Of a DNA stretch of 64,000 nucleotides, positions 37,401 through 49,982 are shown in pieces. Source of the stretch: Zingiber officinale (lineage: Eukaryota; Streptophyta; Magnoliopsida; Zingiberales; Zingiberaceae); the NCBI RefSeq assembly GCF_018446385.1, contig NC_055994.1:31022368-31086367 (forward strand), in the 5' to 3' direction. A model generated the notes under the pieces. It searched no databases. It was not told the DNA's origin and saw nothing but the letters and a program-made list of their open reading frames with translations. A program made the translations under genes and the position numbers. How positions within the stretch are numbered: the first letter of the stretch is position 1; every line of letters starts with the position of its first letter.

Positions 37401-38828
37401 TGGTCTCATCACCAGCAACAACCAAGAGCATAGGATGTGATGCCCTGAACCCTTCGGTAACTTCAGAACTGATTGGCGTGGGCTGCATCTGTAAAAAAGT
37501 AACTGGACCATCACGCTTAGAAACCAGTTCGCAGACACTAGCGGCATCCTCAACATCAAGCACTTGAAACCCATTTGAATAACCAAGAAGTAGAACATGC
37601 TTAAACGAAGATGGACCAAGCTCCAGCTTATCAAAGCCAGCCCATAGTACCTGCAAGAGCAATAGAAAATGAAGTAAAATTTTGGTCTATTAGACTTAGA
37701 AAAACAACATACAAAATTACATGGACCACTTGAGAGAAATATAAAACATGCAAGAGAAGAAAGTCACCATACAAAAAGAGAAGTGTGTTTATTCAAATCA
37801 TGGCAATGGTGCCATAAGAATATACACCTCCACAAATACTTTCCTGTAGAAAAAATGATTTTCCAAATTATTCTAGAAAGGTGTACTGATTCCATGTTAG
37901 AATAAAATTCTTAAGAATCATAATTCCAATTCCTATGATCAAATTTTAAGCTCATTGTTGGGATTGAACTTTTAAGTTCCAATTCCCATTTTTAAGTTGC
38001 CCACATTGTGATTTGAACCTTAGGATATTAGGATCATATTTCTCAAGTTGATATATACATTCCAGATGCCAAGTAGGATCCAACTTTGCCAATACATTTC
38101 TTATAGCTGCAGGAATTAATATTCTTAGGAATTCTTTTTCTTATTTAAAATTGGAATTCTATTATATAGGAATTGCTTCAAACAAGCAAGCTGACAAACT
38201 ATAACGTCTTAACAATTTGGAAAGGCCGCCAACAATAAACATAATGCAAATGTTTAATTTCATGGACAAAATAAGATAGTTCAGAACAATTAATACTTTT
38301 CCTAGTGAATATTTGCATTCTTCATTCAATTGACAGGATAAGCTCCTTAGATGCCTTTGGTGCCTCTTAATCCAACTCTATGGATTATATTGCGTTCTAC
38401 TCTCAGACCAGTTGAAAATGAGCAGCATAAAAAATCCGCATGACTGGGTAATCAAGGAACTTCAGAGCTAGAACCCTATCCATCGAGCAGTTGGCATTTA
38501 TCGAAGCCCTTTCCCACAGTAAAACACCCCAAAAAGACAAACCACCAAACGGAACCTAATCGCATCAGAACCCAATCGAATTGGACAACACAGATCTCTC
38601 TCCCAACAGAAAGCAAAAAAGAAGTTTTTTTTTTCTTTTATGGTGACAAAAAGTAACCTGGTCCTTTTCATCCTCCGTCGGTGACGCAATCGATCCAGCA
38701 ACAGATGCTCCGGCAGATCGGACGCTGCTCGCAACCGTCCCTGCGTTCGACGACACTGTCTTCAGGCACGATGAGATGATCCGGAGCGAGCTCGGCAGCA
38801 GACCGTTTTTACCTTTGCCCCGAGTCAT
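28455..38828 (-). CDS. ATG18: ATG18-type autophagy protein (WD40 + BCAS3), 8 exons, 996 aa
   Basis: This is a plant ATG18f/g/h-type PROPPIN, a beta-propeller that binds phosphoinositides during autophagosome formation. Exons: 38828-38658, 37650-37189, 37099-36665, 36533-36288, 36199-35378, 35284-35112, 29213-29113 and 29035-28455. All junctions are GT/AG and the phases agree (0,0,0,0,0,2,1), giving 2991 nt with the stop. Exon 1 is a Ser/Ala-rich leader. Exons 2-4 hold the propeller (LWAGFDKLELG near its start, a WD40 repeat RAHSSPISALCFDPSGTLLV in exon 4, then KLYRG). Exon 5 continues the propeller (DISFSHYSQWI) and holds most of the BCAS3 domain, ending near PIWQKSK; exon 6 adds VEVRRKDLLPVFEQF. 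The last two exons are Ser/Asp-rich and low in conservation. The phosphoinositide-binding FRRG motif appears as YRG (residues 432-434). No frameshift or internal stop was seen. Confidence 0.92.
29214..35111 (-). other. 5.9 kb sixth intron of the ATG18-type gene
   Basis: The donor AG|GTACTG ends exon 6 and the acceptor TTGCAG precedes exon 7. The intron is AT-rich. Short frames at 30976-31176, 32393-32581 and 32833-33400 match no family I recognise. A plus-strand stretch at about 33440-34480 has a coding-like, Lys/Glu-rich flavour broken by many stops, which may be a decayed inserted gene copy. Two similar stretches of about 40 bp (GAAATTAGGAAAGAGAATATT-TATTG-TTATGTTAATGGCAC) repeat at 32038 and 32098. 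Confidence 0.6.
37651..38657 (-). other. First intron of the ATG18-type gene
   Basis: A phase-0 intron of about 1 kb between exon 1 and exon 2, with donor CAG|GTTACT and acceptor TTGCAG. No embedded feature was recognised. Confidence 0.7.
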
Positions 38829-39270
38829 CCTCCCTTATCTCCCCCGCCCCCACCTCTTTCCCCTCTACCACACGCCCGCCGCCCCACCGCCGCCCATCGA
38901 CAATTCTCACCGCCGATGATCAATACCATTCGACTCTAAACCACTCCCACCTCTTCCCTCCCAAAAATTTCTCCTTTCTCTTCCCCTTCACCTCCTCTGC
39001 CCATGCTTTGACTTCACCGCCATAATTCTCCTCCCTATCTCTCCTCCTCCGGGACTCCCCAGCTCACCCACAAAACAAAACCAACTCAACCCTCTCTCTC
39101 TCCCTCTCTCTGCACCTCTCCCCTTCCTCTTCTACCCTCTCCCCCTCTCTCTCTCTCTCTCTCTCTCTCCCAGCTGTTGCTTTCGTGTTTGCCTTCCCTA
39201 AATCATGATAGGAAACCAGTTCCTCTACTCCGCCAGTGCACGTAATGGGCAAACGTTCGATCACATGTAT
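38829..39270 (-). promoter_or_regulatory. 5' leader of the ATG18-type gene with CT-rich tracts
   Basis: Upstream of the start codon the plus strand is strongly pyrimidine-rich. It has CCTCTCTCTCTCCCTCTCTC near 39090 and a longer CT dinucleotide run at about 39144-39169, so the minus-strand transcript leader would be GA-rich. GA-rich leaders and core promoters are common in plants. No TATA box was assigned. Confidence 0.5.
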
Positions 39271-39554
39271 GTTCGGATTCCGTCTAGATCAAGGAATGGT
39301 ACACGATAGATCGAGTAATCTGCATGGACACCACAACGGGTGTTCTATTAAAGGGCTCAGACAACGGGAATATAAACCGTAGATTCCGCTTACAAATCCG
39401 TTTTCCAATCAAATTAATTCCGTGGATCCCGGTAGCGCGTGGAATCAGGTAATCGGTAGACTTGTGGGTCAAGTAATTCTAATTTCGTCTTTTCACCTAC
39501 TATTATTATTATTATTATTATTAAAAGAGAATTTAAATATAATTTTTTATATTA

Positions 39555-39590
<36 letters not shown>

Positions 39591-42240
39591 ATTAAAAGAA
39601 ATTTAATTATTCTTTCATTAGGGTTGGGGGTGTATTAGGATTCTTAGGGAAGAATGTCGAAATTTCGGCCTCTAGAGTGTTAAGCTTAGAAATTGTCACT
39701 ATTACTATAGTACTTTTTAAAAAATTTATACATAAATTATAATTAATAAAATATCCTAAAAAATCCTTCTAATCTTTAGTCAAATGTCCAAATAAAAATG
39801 AATTGTTTTTCTTCCCAAATGCTTTTTATTAGTAGTCTTAATCAATTAATTTTTATTATATGCTAATTTTTTTATACATGTATTTGTGATATTTGGCTTT
39901 TTACTCTTAATAAAATGTATCTGAAAGGAAAATAAATTATAGAAAGCTTCGTCCAGTAATAATAACTCATGTAAGGAGATTATCAGTGGAGCATTCTGCA
40001 CCATATTGAAAATCGAGTTCAAGCCTATTAATGATAATAATCTTATATGAATCAACTACGATAACCCGTGAGAGCTTATTAAGCTTGGATATGATCCCAT
40101 ACATGATATGCATCTTTGACAAGTGTGCAATTATATTTATTTGTGAAGTAATATGCTTATAATTTCTAATTTATCGAGAGTAATAAGAAAAAAAAATTAT
40201 ATTTTGAGTTTTAAGTTGTTCGACGACGACTAAAGATGAATGAGTACTCATCTGTACACATTAAGAAAAGATAGTTTGAGCCCTATTTTCTTTTCTTTGA
40301 TCCTCATTTTTGACAAGTTTCACTTTCATTTCTAAGTAATTCTTGTGACTTTCATTTCTTAATGAATTTAAGAATGAGAGAATGAAATGATAGTAAAAAA
40401 TAATATTTGAATTATAAGTTTGAAAATGATGATTTAGGAATGATTATTAGATTTATGGGAATCAACCAAACTCATATAATTAGGTTAGTTTCATTTCCAT
40501 TCTAATTCTCATTCTATTCTACTATTAAACTTATACCTATAGTCATTTCCATCATTTAATCAAACGCCACCTAAATACTTCTTGTGATGGTGATGGTCTA
40601 ATGATGCCTTTATCTTTGGGTGACCTTATTAATTGCTTACCTCGTTTATTGATTGTTCTTTTTTGTTTTTTTAAATGTTAACATTATGTTTATGTCGATT
40701 AATCTTATGGTGATCGATCCGTTTTATAAAAACTTTCCACCGATTATTAGAAAAATGCTCATAATGGATGATCCATCAGTTCAATTTTTGTAGGTCAACT
40801 GCTTATTAAAAAAAAATTATCCATTAAATTGTCAAAGCTGAGATTGAAAACATTTTACCATATCATTTGCCTAGAGAGAAAAAAAAAATGCTTAAAGACA
40901 TTGTAACACCATATTAGCGGCTCCTTCATGAATGCCCCGCCTATAAGTGATAAAATTCTCTGTCAAGTTTTGACATATTATGTTTGCTTGTTCATATTCT
41001 CGACTTATGGAATTTACGCCATGTGAAATTGTTCATTTATTTGTGATCTAAAAGATTATAATAAAAGTTCCTAATAGCATTATTATTCAAGTGATTAGTC
41101 AAACGAATTTAATGTTCATAACAATATTATTAAAAGGTTCCTTGTCATAACAATATAATTGAAAGGTTCATAAGATAAATGCGTTAGGACTTCTTAAATT
41201 CCCCACCAAACTCTTGGGATATTGACCACTGGCGGCAGAAGAATTTGAGATGATCTAAAGGTCATGATAGCCTTCGGTATGCTATCTAGTTCAAATATTT
41301 AAATTTCATTATAAATTTTCTAAGTAGTTCAGTATTATCATATTCTCCATACCCAGACTTTAATTTTAATTCAAATTACAAAAGTTCAAATATTTTTTTA
41401 TATCAATGAATTTGATTTATTACATTTCTGGTGTCTAATCTATTTTATTTTTTAATTATTTATTTATATTTTTGTTGAAATATTATCATGTGAAAGATTT
41501 GGTGTATAATATGATATATTAATTTTTTTATAAATATTTTTTTTCATATAAAAAAATAATGATTTATTTTAAATTTAATATAAAATATAGAAATAGTTAA
41601 ATGTAATTGATTCACAAATTTTTTAAAAACTAAAAATAAAAAGAGAGAGAAGAATTTTATTTTATTTATTTATTTATTTTTACTAAAATCCAAATCATTG
41701 TAACCTTTTAAATGGAAAAATTAGGATTCTCAAACAAAAATCACACTCGTAGAGTTTAGAGATTCTCATCGAACATATTAAATAAATGTTCAAAGGGTGT
41801 ATTTTTATAAAAATGATACGTCAAAATACTCAACTCCATTTGTATATTCTAAAATACTTGTGAATTGAGAATTCATAATTATCTCTTTCATTTTCTTTAA
41901 TGTTTCGATTAATTTTCTTTTCTTTCTTCTCTAATTTTTTACATAATGACTTTTCATAATTGATTTTAATGTGCGGAATTTCTTTTCCCCATATATATTT
42001 TCATTTGGAAGGGAATAATGATTATTGTACCAAGATAAAATATCTCTTATAATTTATCCGCTAATTATCCAATAGCACACATTGACTTTTTGAGGGTCAT
42101 CCATATAATTCAATCATTATGGACCTATAAACCCGCGCCCGAGGAGCATGAGTTGATATAGGTTCTCTGTCGTTGGTGCGTCCAAGGGCCACTATGAACC
42201 AAACGTAGACCTCATCCTCATCTTCCATTTCCTTGGTCCC
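39271..42240. other. AT-rich intergenic region with ATT/AAT microsatellites
   Basis: This is about 3 kb of intergenic DNA. Trinucleotide tracts lie at about 39501-39523 (ATT) and 39558-39586 (AAT), in opposite sense so that they could pair. A TTTA tetranucleotide tract is near 41658-41682. No gene or bounded mobile element was recognised. Confidence 0.5.
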
Positions 42241-42380
42241 GTGGAAATTCACTTCCCCAATTTCGCAAGGTCGTCGCTCCTCGCTTGCTGCCCCCGCCTT
42301 CTCGTCTCCAGCGTTCTCGACCATCTCCTCCCCGCACTCAACTTCCTCTGTCATGTCGGTTTCGTCGGCCGCCACTATAT
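42241..42380 (+). pseudogene. MTEF1-like mTERF gene relic, 5' part
   Basis: The frame reads PRLLVSSVLDHLLPALNFL followed by GFVGRHY, the pattern of mTERF helical repeats as in chloroplast MTEF1-type proteins (Arabidopsis At2g34620 group). It stops at the boundary of the retrotransposon at 42381, and the gene resumes at 47428. The left piece ends two bases into a codon. Dropping the element and one 5-bp target copy (47428-47432) returns exactly to the frame of the right piece. The N-terminal region, including any transit peptide, was not found upstream, so the gene was already truncated or badly decayed. Confidence 0.65.
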
Positions 42381-44054
42381 TGTTGGTCCCTTTGGAGGCC
42401 GACAAGAGGGGAGGGTGAATTGCCCTGAAAAATAAACCAACTCTTTCCCGGCTTATAATTAAATAAACAACACTTGCAAATAAAAAGTAAAGAGACTAAT
42501 TAAAAGAAAGCAGACACAAAGGAGTTACTTGGTTTGCAATCAGAAGATTGCTAATCCAAAGAGAATATGACGTACTATCTAAAGATCTTCTTCGGGTGGA
42601 GTAGCCTCTTACAGCGTTAACAGAACAGACAGAAAAGTATAACACAGAGAATTGGATTACAAGTGAACTGATCTAACTGTGAAAATCAGTGCTATATTTA
42701 TAACGCTGTTCGAAGCGCCTGAAAAGGTTCCGGGCGCCCTGGGGGGATAGAATTCTATCCTCGACGCGTCGGTTAACGTCCACATCATCGCAGATAAAAT
42801 TTGGATTCTAGGCGCCCGAACTCAAAAGAAGGTTCCGGGCGCCCGAACCACATAAGTCAATAGTGTTGACTTTTTGTGGTCTGGTTCCTCTGCTCCGGTT
42901 CAGCTTGTCTCGGTCTGGGTCTTCCGCTCCGGCTCCACTAGCTTGGGTGATCTTGGCCATTCGGAATAGGGCTCACCCGAACCCAACTTCCGACTTTCTC
43001 TTCGAGCAGCCTTCCTCCCCGGTTTCTCGTCCCTCGAACGTCGCGTACGTTCTTCTCGTCCACCGGTGTACTCTTCCGCGGCACCTCGTCCCTCGGACGC
43101 ACCGAGCCCGTTGGCTCTCTCCCCGTGTCGTCCTTCTCGCTAGCCGCGTCTTCCGCTCGACTTCCTGTGCTCCTAAGCTCCTGCACACTTAGACACAATG
43201 GTTAAACCAAACAGGACCTAACTTAACTTATTTGATCATATCAAAACACCTTAGGGTTCCAACAATCTTCCCCTTTTTAATGTGAGCAACCCAAGTTAAG
43301 ATAGGGTAAAACAAACATAATGTAGAAACAAATAATTTTGCAAATTAGTGTAAGTAAGAATTTTCAATGAAAAATTTTGAATACACCTTCCCCTAGACTT
43401 AACATTCTTCTCCCCCTTTGATCACATAAATAAATGGGGTTCTTTAACAAGTCTAAGGTTAATTAAAATTTTTAAAAAGAATTTACAATAAATTAGGAAA
43501 TTTTAAGTTTAAAAAAATCTAAGTAGAAATTAAAATTTTTAAAAAGAATTTACAATAAATTAGAAAATTTTAAGTTTAAAAAAATCTAAGTATGAAAATT
43601 TCTAAGTAAAAAGAAATGTATTTTTCTAAGTTAAACATAACATTTTATGCAATGGAATAACATATTTTAACAGAAATAATATTGAATTTTTCTAAGTGAA
43701 ACTTTTAAAAGAAATTTTAATAAGTGCTAAGAGTTGCAAAAAGTTTCTAAGTAAAAACAAATTCTGAGTTAAAGATAATTTTAAAAAAAAATTGAGAAAA
43801 TTTCTCTAACTTTTTGCAAACATAAATATTTTTGAGAATTGTCTAAAACAAATTGAGTAATCCTTTAAAGCATTTCAAATTAATACTTTTTTAGTTAGTC
43901 AATTAAATTTTTCATTTCAATACTTGGCTTCCAAGCAGTGGCGAGAAACTAGGCCTTCTTGGTTATTGGAGCAACAACAACTTTCTAGACAAAGTCTTAT
44001 AAAGAAACTAAATATTTAATTTTCTTGCTGAAAATACTAAGTCTAATTTTAAAT

Positions 44055-45512
44055 TTAAATTAAACAGGTTTTTAAAACCCAATAGAAGTTTCTTCCTGGA
44101 GGGTTAATCAGGTATTTTTTAGGAATATAAGGCTTTGATATTTTTCTGATTTGGCTTTTGTGAAACCTATAGTACCAGTTTAATCCTCTATAATTTCTAA
44201 AAGAAGAAATATTTGAACAAACATAATTTTTCAAGTTTTGTATTTCTTCTTTTAATTTATCATTTTCAAGTTTTACTTTTTCAAAGTCTTCTATTAGAAA
44301 ATTTTTTGCCAAAATTCTTTTTAATTCTAAATTTTTATTTTTTTTAATTTGGTATTTTTTACTTTTTAACTTGAACATGGATTTTGTCATAAACTTAATT
44401 CGAAAATAAAGTTGATCAAGAGGTAAGAGACATATCTCACTTACCATATCATACTTGAAGCCTGACTCTCCCCCTGTTTCGCTGCATTCATCTGAAGTCG
44501 CTCCCCCTTCATTGATGCTGGGTTCTGATGTACTTTGCCCTTCATAGCTCGCCATCAGTGCTAGTCCAACATATTCTTGTACTTCGGATTCAGATGATGA
44601 AGTGTCGTCTCAAGTAGCTTTTAGATTCTTGTGTTTCTTGAGTATCTTGACTTTATCTTTCTTGAGTTCTGGGCAATCCTCTTTTAAGTGACATTCCTTT
44701 TAACACTGGTAGCAACGAACCCTTCTTCTATTTCTCAGATTCTTCTTATTCTGCATTTCTTTAAATTTATTAGATCGAAAGAATTTTTTAAAATTCCTTA
44801 CCATATACGTTTCTTGATCTTCTTTTGAGTTTGACTCGAGTTCATCCTTTTTGATTGCGTTTAGTGCCATAATCTGGCTTGATTCCTTTATTGTCCCTAC
44901 ACATATGGTTTCATGTAATTCAAGAGTAGAAAATAATTCCTCTAGGGTACTTACCTCCAGGTCCTTTGAAATGTAGTAGGCGTCGATTATCGAGGTTCAT
45001 TCCGAAGTTTTGGGAAAGGCGTTGAGTGCGTAGCATATGGTGTCCCGATTGGTTAACGTTTGACCGAGGTTCTCGAGTTTGGTAATTAACTCTTTTACCT
45101 TTGGGTGTAGATCAGCTACTTTCTCACCTCTTTCCAGACGAATGCTCGTTAGTTTGTTCCGAAGTATATCTCTTCTTGCGAGCTTGGCTTCGGATGTGCC
45201 TTCATGGAGTTCCAGGAATTTTTCCCAGAGTTCTTTGGCTGACGAGTAGCTTCCGATGCGGTTGACTTCTTGAGGCGGCAACATGCTCAGTAAGTGATAC
45301 TCCACTCGGTTATTTGCTACGGAATCATTTCGCTCCTTCTTCGTCCAAAGACTTTCTTCTTTTTCTTCTCCATTTTGATTCGTCGGAGCTACAAAACCAT
45401 ATTTTATTATTAAATGAATTTCGAAATCGATTTTCAAAAATACCTCCATACGACGTTTCCAGTGTGCGAAATCTCCCTCGAATTTTGGTGGAACGATGCT
45501 TGATCCGACCAT
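44055..45512 (-). pseudogene. Copia-type gag relic of retrotransposon 1
   Basis: The 5' part (45512-44997) encodes a UBN2-type gag domain: PPKFEGDFAHWKRRMEVFL, NRIGSYSSAKELWEKFLELH and a C-terminal VKELITKLENLG segment. A zinc knuckle follows near 44710-44670, but it reads CYQC-stop-KEC-H-LKEDC, with a stop inside and Cys for the usual Gly. The 3' part (44555-44055) encodes an acidic segment and a Lys-rich coiled coil. Frame breaks separate the blocks. No pol is attached. Confidence 0.8.
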
Positions 45513-45678
45513 TAGTTCCTTTGCTTCGGTTGACAGTTAGTCCTTCTGAAGCGTCCTCGCTCTGATACCACTCGTTGGTCCCTTTGGAGGTCGATAAGAG
45601 GGGAGGGGTGAATTTCCCTGAAAAATAAACCAATCCTTTCCTGACTTATAACTAAATAAAGAACACTTGTAAATAAAA

Positions 45679-46647
45679 GGCTAAATAACTTTAAGCCCCC
45701 CTATGTTTTCCTTCCAAAAGCAGTTTGCCCCCCTATATTTAAAAAATGACACTTAGCCCCCCTATGTTTTAAATAAAAAAGGAAAAAAATAATAAATGAC
45801 CAAAATAACCCTTACTTTGCTATTTAAATGTTAAACTATGGCTAAATAACTTTAAACCCCTTTTATTTTTCATCCAAAAGTAGTTTCCCCATGTATTTAA
45901 AAAATAACACTTAGCCCCCTATGTTTTAAAGAAAAAAAGAAAAAAAAAAAGTAAATAATCAAAATAACTCCTTTATTATTCTAAATATTAAAATTATTCT
46001 AACTGAAACATCCTTATTCAAGGTAACCTTAGATTTTTAGACAAAAAGAAAAGTAAAAATAAAAAATATCACATAATCGTTGAAAGCTTAATCTTAACCA
46101 AACCTGATTGATATATAGGTTAAAAATTTCACTTGTTCTTAAAAAAATTCTCACAAAATTTATACGTACACCAGTATAAACAATAGATAAGCAACGACTC
46201 TAAAAAAAAATAACTATTCAAAAACCCATTCTACCACCCTTACCAAATAAAAAAAAACCAAAATTTTAAATTAATGAACCAAAATCAAATAAAGATGGAA
46301 TAAAGTTCATAATTAAAAATTTCTTTCTCATTATCAAATGTGACATACAATAAAGCAGCAATGAAGTGTTGGTGTGACAAAATTACATCAATACAAAAAT
46401 AAAGGTAACCTTAGATTTCTAGAAACAAAAGAAATATAAAAATAAAAAATCTTGGATGGAAAAGAAAAAGGACTTAAAGTTATTTATCCATAATTTTAAC
46501 ACTTAAATAAAAGTAAGGGTTATTTTGGTCATTTATTTTTTTTTCTTTTTTCTTTAAAACATAGGGGGGTTAAGTGTCATTTTTTAAATATAGGGGGGCA
46601 AACTATTTTTGGATGGAAAACATCGGGGGGTTGAAAGTTATTTAGCC
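45679..46647. mobile_element. Mutator-like non-autonomous element, 969 bp
   Basis: The element begins GGCTAAATAACTTTAAG and ends with the inverse CTTTCAACCCC-type copy (GTTATTTAGCC). It is flanked by a perfect 9-bp duplication, TAAATAAAA (45670-45678 and 46648-46656), the size made by Mutator-family transposases. The sister LTR at 42381-43264 shows the uninterrupted site (AAATAAAAAG near 42478). The inverted termini extend over 100 bp and include GCCCCCCTATGTTTT and TAAATGACCAAAATAACCCTTACTTT. A second diverged copy of each terminus lies just inside (45841 at the left, about 46494 at the right). There is no open frame. Confidence 0.85.
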
Positions 46648-47427
46648 TAAATAAAAAGCAAAGAGACTAATTAAAAGAAAGCAGACACAAAGGAGTTTTT
46701 TTGTTTGAAATCAGAAGATTGCTAATCCAAGAGAATATGATGCACTATCTGAAGATCTCCTTCGGGCGGAGTATCCTCTTACAGCGTTAATAGAACAGAC
46801 AGAAAAGTATAGCACAGAGAATTAGATTACAAGTGAATTGATCTAACTGTGAAAATCAGTGCTATATTTATAGCACTGTTCGGGGCGCCTGGAAGGGTTC
46901 CGGACACCCTAGGGGGGATAGAATTCTATCCCTGACGCGTCGGTCAGCATCCACATTATCGTAGATAAAATTTGGGTTCCGAGTGCCCGGAATGATTCCG
47001 GGCGGCCAAACCACATAAGTCAACAGTGTTGACTTTTTGTAGTCCGGTTCCTCTGCTCCGATTCAGCTCGTCTCGGTCCGGATCTTCCGCTTCGACTCCA
47101 CTAGCTTAGATGATCTCAGCCATCCGGAATAGAGATCACCCGAACCCAACTTCTGACCTTCTCCTTGAGCAGCCTTCCTCCCCGGTTTCTCGTCCCTTGA
47201 ACGTCACGTACGTTCTTCTCGTCCACCAGTGTACTTTTCAGCGGCACCTCGTCCCTTGGACGCACCGAGCCCGTTGGCTCTCTCCCTGTATCGTCCTTCT
47301 TGCTAGCCGCATCTTCCGCTCGATTTCCTGTGCTCCTAAGCTCCTGCACACTTAGACACAAGGGTTAAATCAAATAGGACCTAACTTAACTTGTTTGATT
47401 ACATCAAAACACCTTGGGGTTCCAACA

Positions 47428-47820
47428 TGCATCACCTGTCACACCACTGTCCTCCTCGTCTATAGCGTTGAGGACACCTTCATCCCCAAGCTTGAATACC
47501 TCTGTGGCCTTGGATTCTCCCATTGGGAAACCCGAAGCATGGTGATTCGCTCACCCGGTTTGCTTACCTTCAGCATCGAGAACAATTTCCAGCCCAAGGT
47601 TGAGTTTTTGCGCCACGAAATGGGCAGAGATCTCTCCGGACTCAAGGACTTTCCACAGTACTTCTCCTTTAATCTGGAGCGAAAGATCAATCCCTGACAT
47701 TTGAAGGAGAGTCGGGTGTGTATACCGCTCTCCCAGATGCTCAAGGTCAATGATGGTGATTTCTTGGCTCGGTTGCTTGAGATGAGACTAAGTCCTATTG
47801 ATGACAAACTATAACTTTCG
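47428..47820 (+). pseudogene. MTEF1-like mTERF gene relic, 3' part
   Basis: The frame reads [19 protein letters not shown], then [20 protein letters not shown], then [19 protein letters not shown] and KINP, which is the C-terminal half of an MTEF1-like mTERF protein (organelle nucleic-acid-binding helical repeats). At 47696 a TGA replaces the expected Arg codon of the PRH signature (CGA to TGA, a typical methyl-C change). The frame continues beyond it (HLKESRVCIPLSQMLKVND) to a TAA at about 47812. Retrotransposon 1 separates this half from 42241-42380. The gene is dead in this copy. Confidence 0.75.
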
Positions 47821-49982
47821 CTATGTAAGTTGTAATGTAGTGTGTTATTAGATGTATGTAGAAATACCTAAACTAATTCTCCAACTAAAATATGTCAAAG
47901 AAAAGTAGAAATCTACTTTGTCTTTAGTTGGTTGTGTTAGACGAAGTTTACTGACCTGGTTGATCCAAAAGTCAAATGGAAAGAGCTTTTTCTACCTCTC
48001 TGTAGGAAAGTATTGCATACTTAAAATTATCTCCTTTGGGATTCGTATATCATGCTATAGAGCATTGTTTAATTTATCTTGTATATGGTGGTGTTAAGGG
48101 AATGCTTTGAAACTGGTCAATAGTAGAAGATGAATCAGTTTATGCTGAAAGCTGGCTCACATATCTTGCAATTTTGATGCTTCTTATGTTACATAAGTCT
48201 GTACTAATATTGAGATATTTCAGTGGTTTGTTGTGTGGAATAGTTTGAATTTAGTGTCGATCTTTATTAACATTCTTTTATGGCTATTTGGAGTTATGGT
48301 TGCAACTTTTACGACGAGATCCTAAATAGTGATGTTTGTGCATGCGAAGGGCCCATATCCAACAACTGGTTCTCGTTCTTTTAATCCATGATAATCCACT
48401 TGCTAAATGTAAGGTCGGGGATTAAATTGTGTAGGGTTTGGAAGCTGGATTGGGAGTCTTCACATAAATTTAAGCAAAGGTTCCTTCACTCTAGCTTTAT
48501 TCAGACAACCATATGACATGAGGCAGTGTAGTGGTCTTTTAACAAAGTTTTTATAGATTTTGCAAGGGAAGGATAACCCATCCACCTTGGTCGTGCGACA
48601 TTTAAATACAATGTATAATAATTATTTACGACACTTATTATGTGAGTACATATGCGAGAGTATAAATGAGTTCTTTGAGTGAACTCACATGATCTCATCC
48701 ATGCTCTCACCTCTACATTTTTGACTCATATAAATTTATCAAGAGAAAAAAAGTTATTTGATCCCGATGAATATATGTAGGTCAAGAGTTAAAAGTAAAA
48801 CTACAATTGTGTTATTGTATGTTAGAAGCTATTGTGCTATTGTATGTTAGGAATACAATTAAAATTCACATTGAAAATACATAAAAAAAAATCTTGAGTT
48901 TATAAAATAAAAATATCTTCATTGATATGAGATTTTTAGATAGAGTTTGAAAATAAATCCATGATAATTTAGATCTAAAGTGAACAATATCATATAATTG
49001 TAAAGATATATGAATTTTATCGACCTATTAAAATGAAATTATTAATTTACATCAATGGACTTAGAGATGTTAAAAATATAGATGTCAGGGCAAGTGAGTT
49101 CTTGCAAGTACAATGGCGGTCTCACATCTTCAATTTTAGGACTAAAAAAATTTAGATATCTTCAAAATAGTATAATATTATTCACTTTGACCTAAAGCCT
49201 TATGATTTTATTTTTAGGTTTACCCAAAAGGTCTCATACTAAGTAATAAAGATATATTTCCCTTATAAGCTCATGATCTTTTCCGTATTTTCAATGTAAG
49301 ACTTTTGTTGACAACCTTGCAACCCCAATATATATGACCATCAAGATGAAATAATCTAGACTGCAAACATGTAGGTCCATCAAGATCAAATGATCTAGAT
49401 TGCAAGGATAAACCATTAAAGTGTTCCTAGTGATCCAAAAAAGACATATTTGTGCCCTCCCCTACGTATATAAATGATTTGTACACGGATTAAGGTTGTT
49501 CGGCCAAACCTACTATGTCAAACATAAGATGAGCAAAATCAAAAATGAGAGACAAGTTTTTATATCACAAGGTCATCAACCAACAACCAACCAAATATAG
49601 TCATCACATGTCACCCTTATTTTGTTGTCACCAAAAACACTAGGGCTACCAACAATTTTGATTGATTGAGCAAACACTTTGAAATAATTGATGTATTAGA
49701 GTTGGACCACAATGGTCAAGTGAATAAAAATTGAGCACCAAAAAAATCCAAAAAGAAAAAGAATATTTGAATTGGATATACCAATCAATGCAATTGATCA
49801 AGTCAGCTAAGTCAAGTTGGGCTTTAAGTAGCATAATGTTATTAACTATAGAGCATGCTTTATTAGTATGGGTTTAGTGTTGATGCAATAAACCCCTATT
49901 AAGATTGACCAAGTTGGACTAGAGTTTTGATAATTTGATCCATATATTTTGTATTTAGATAGTTATTAACAAAAGGGAGATT
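47821..49982. other. Intergenic sequence, then possible 3' internal end of an older retroelement
   Basis: Bases 47821 to about 49300 are AT-rich with no recognised gene. Toward 49960-49982 the plus strand reads ACAAAAGGGAGAT directly before TGTTGGTATAATC, the look of a polypurine tract abutting a 3' LTR. The last few hundred bases may therefore be internal sequence of a decayed retroelement. No protein domain was found. Confidence 0.4.

Larger units (their letters stand above)
42381..47427 (-). mobile_element. Gag-only LTR retrotransposon 1 (TR-GAG-like)
   Basis: Two matching LTRs lie at 42381-43264 and 45573-47427, the second enlarged by a Mutator-like insert. Between them (2.3 kb) are, in minus orientation, a primer site TGGTATCAGAGC (45569-45558) next to the 5' LTR, a decayed gag, and a polypurine tract AAAAAGGGGAAGAT (43265-43278) next to the 3' LTR. 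No protease, integrase or reverse transcriptase sequence is present, so the element would need enzymes from elsewhere. The two LTRs differ by many point changes, so the insertion is old. Putative 5-bp target copies TATAT and TGCAT differ by two transitions. It splits an mTERF gene relic. Confidence 0.85.

Noticed and set aside
42863..43198. Open frames on both strands (about 86-109 aa), with matching frames at 47110-47361
   Set aside because: They recur because both places are LTR copies of the same element. Frames on opposite strands overlap fully and no family match is seen.
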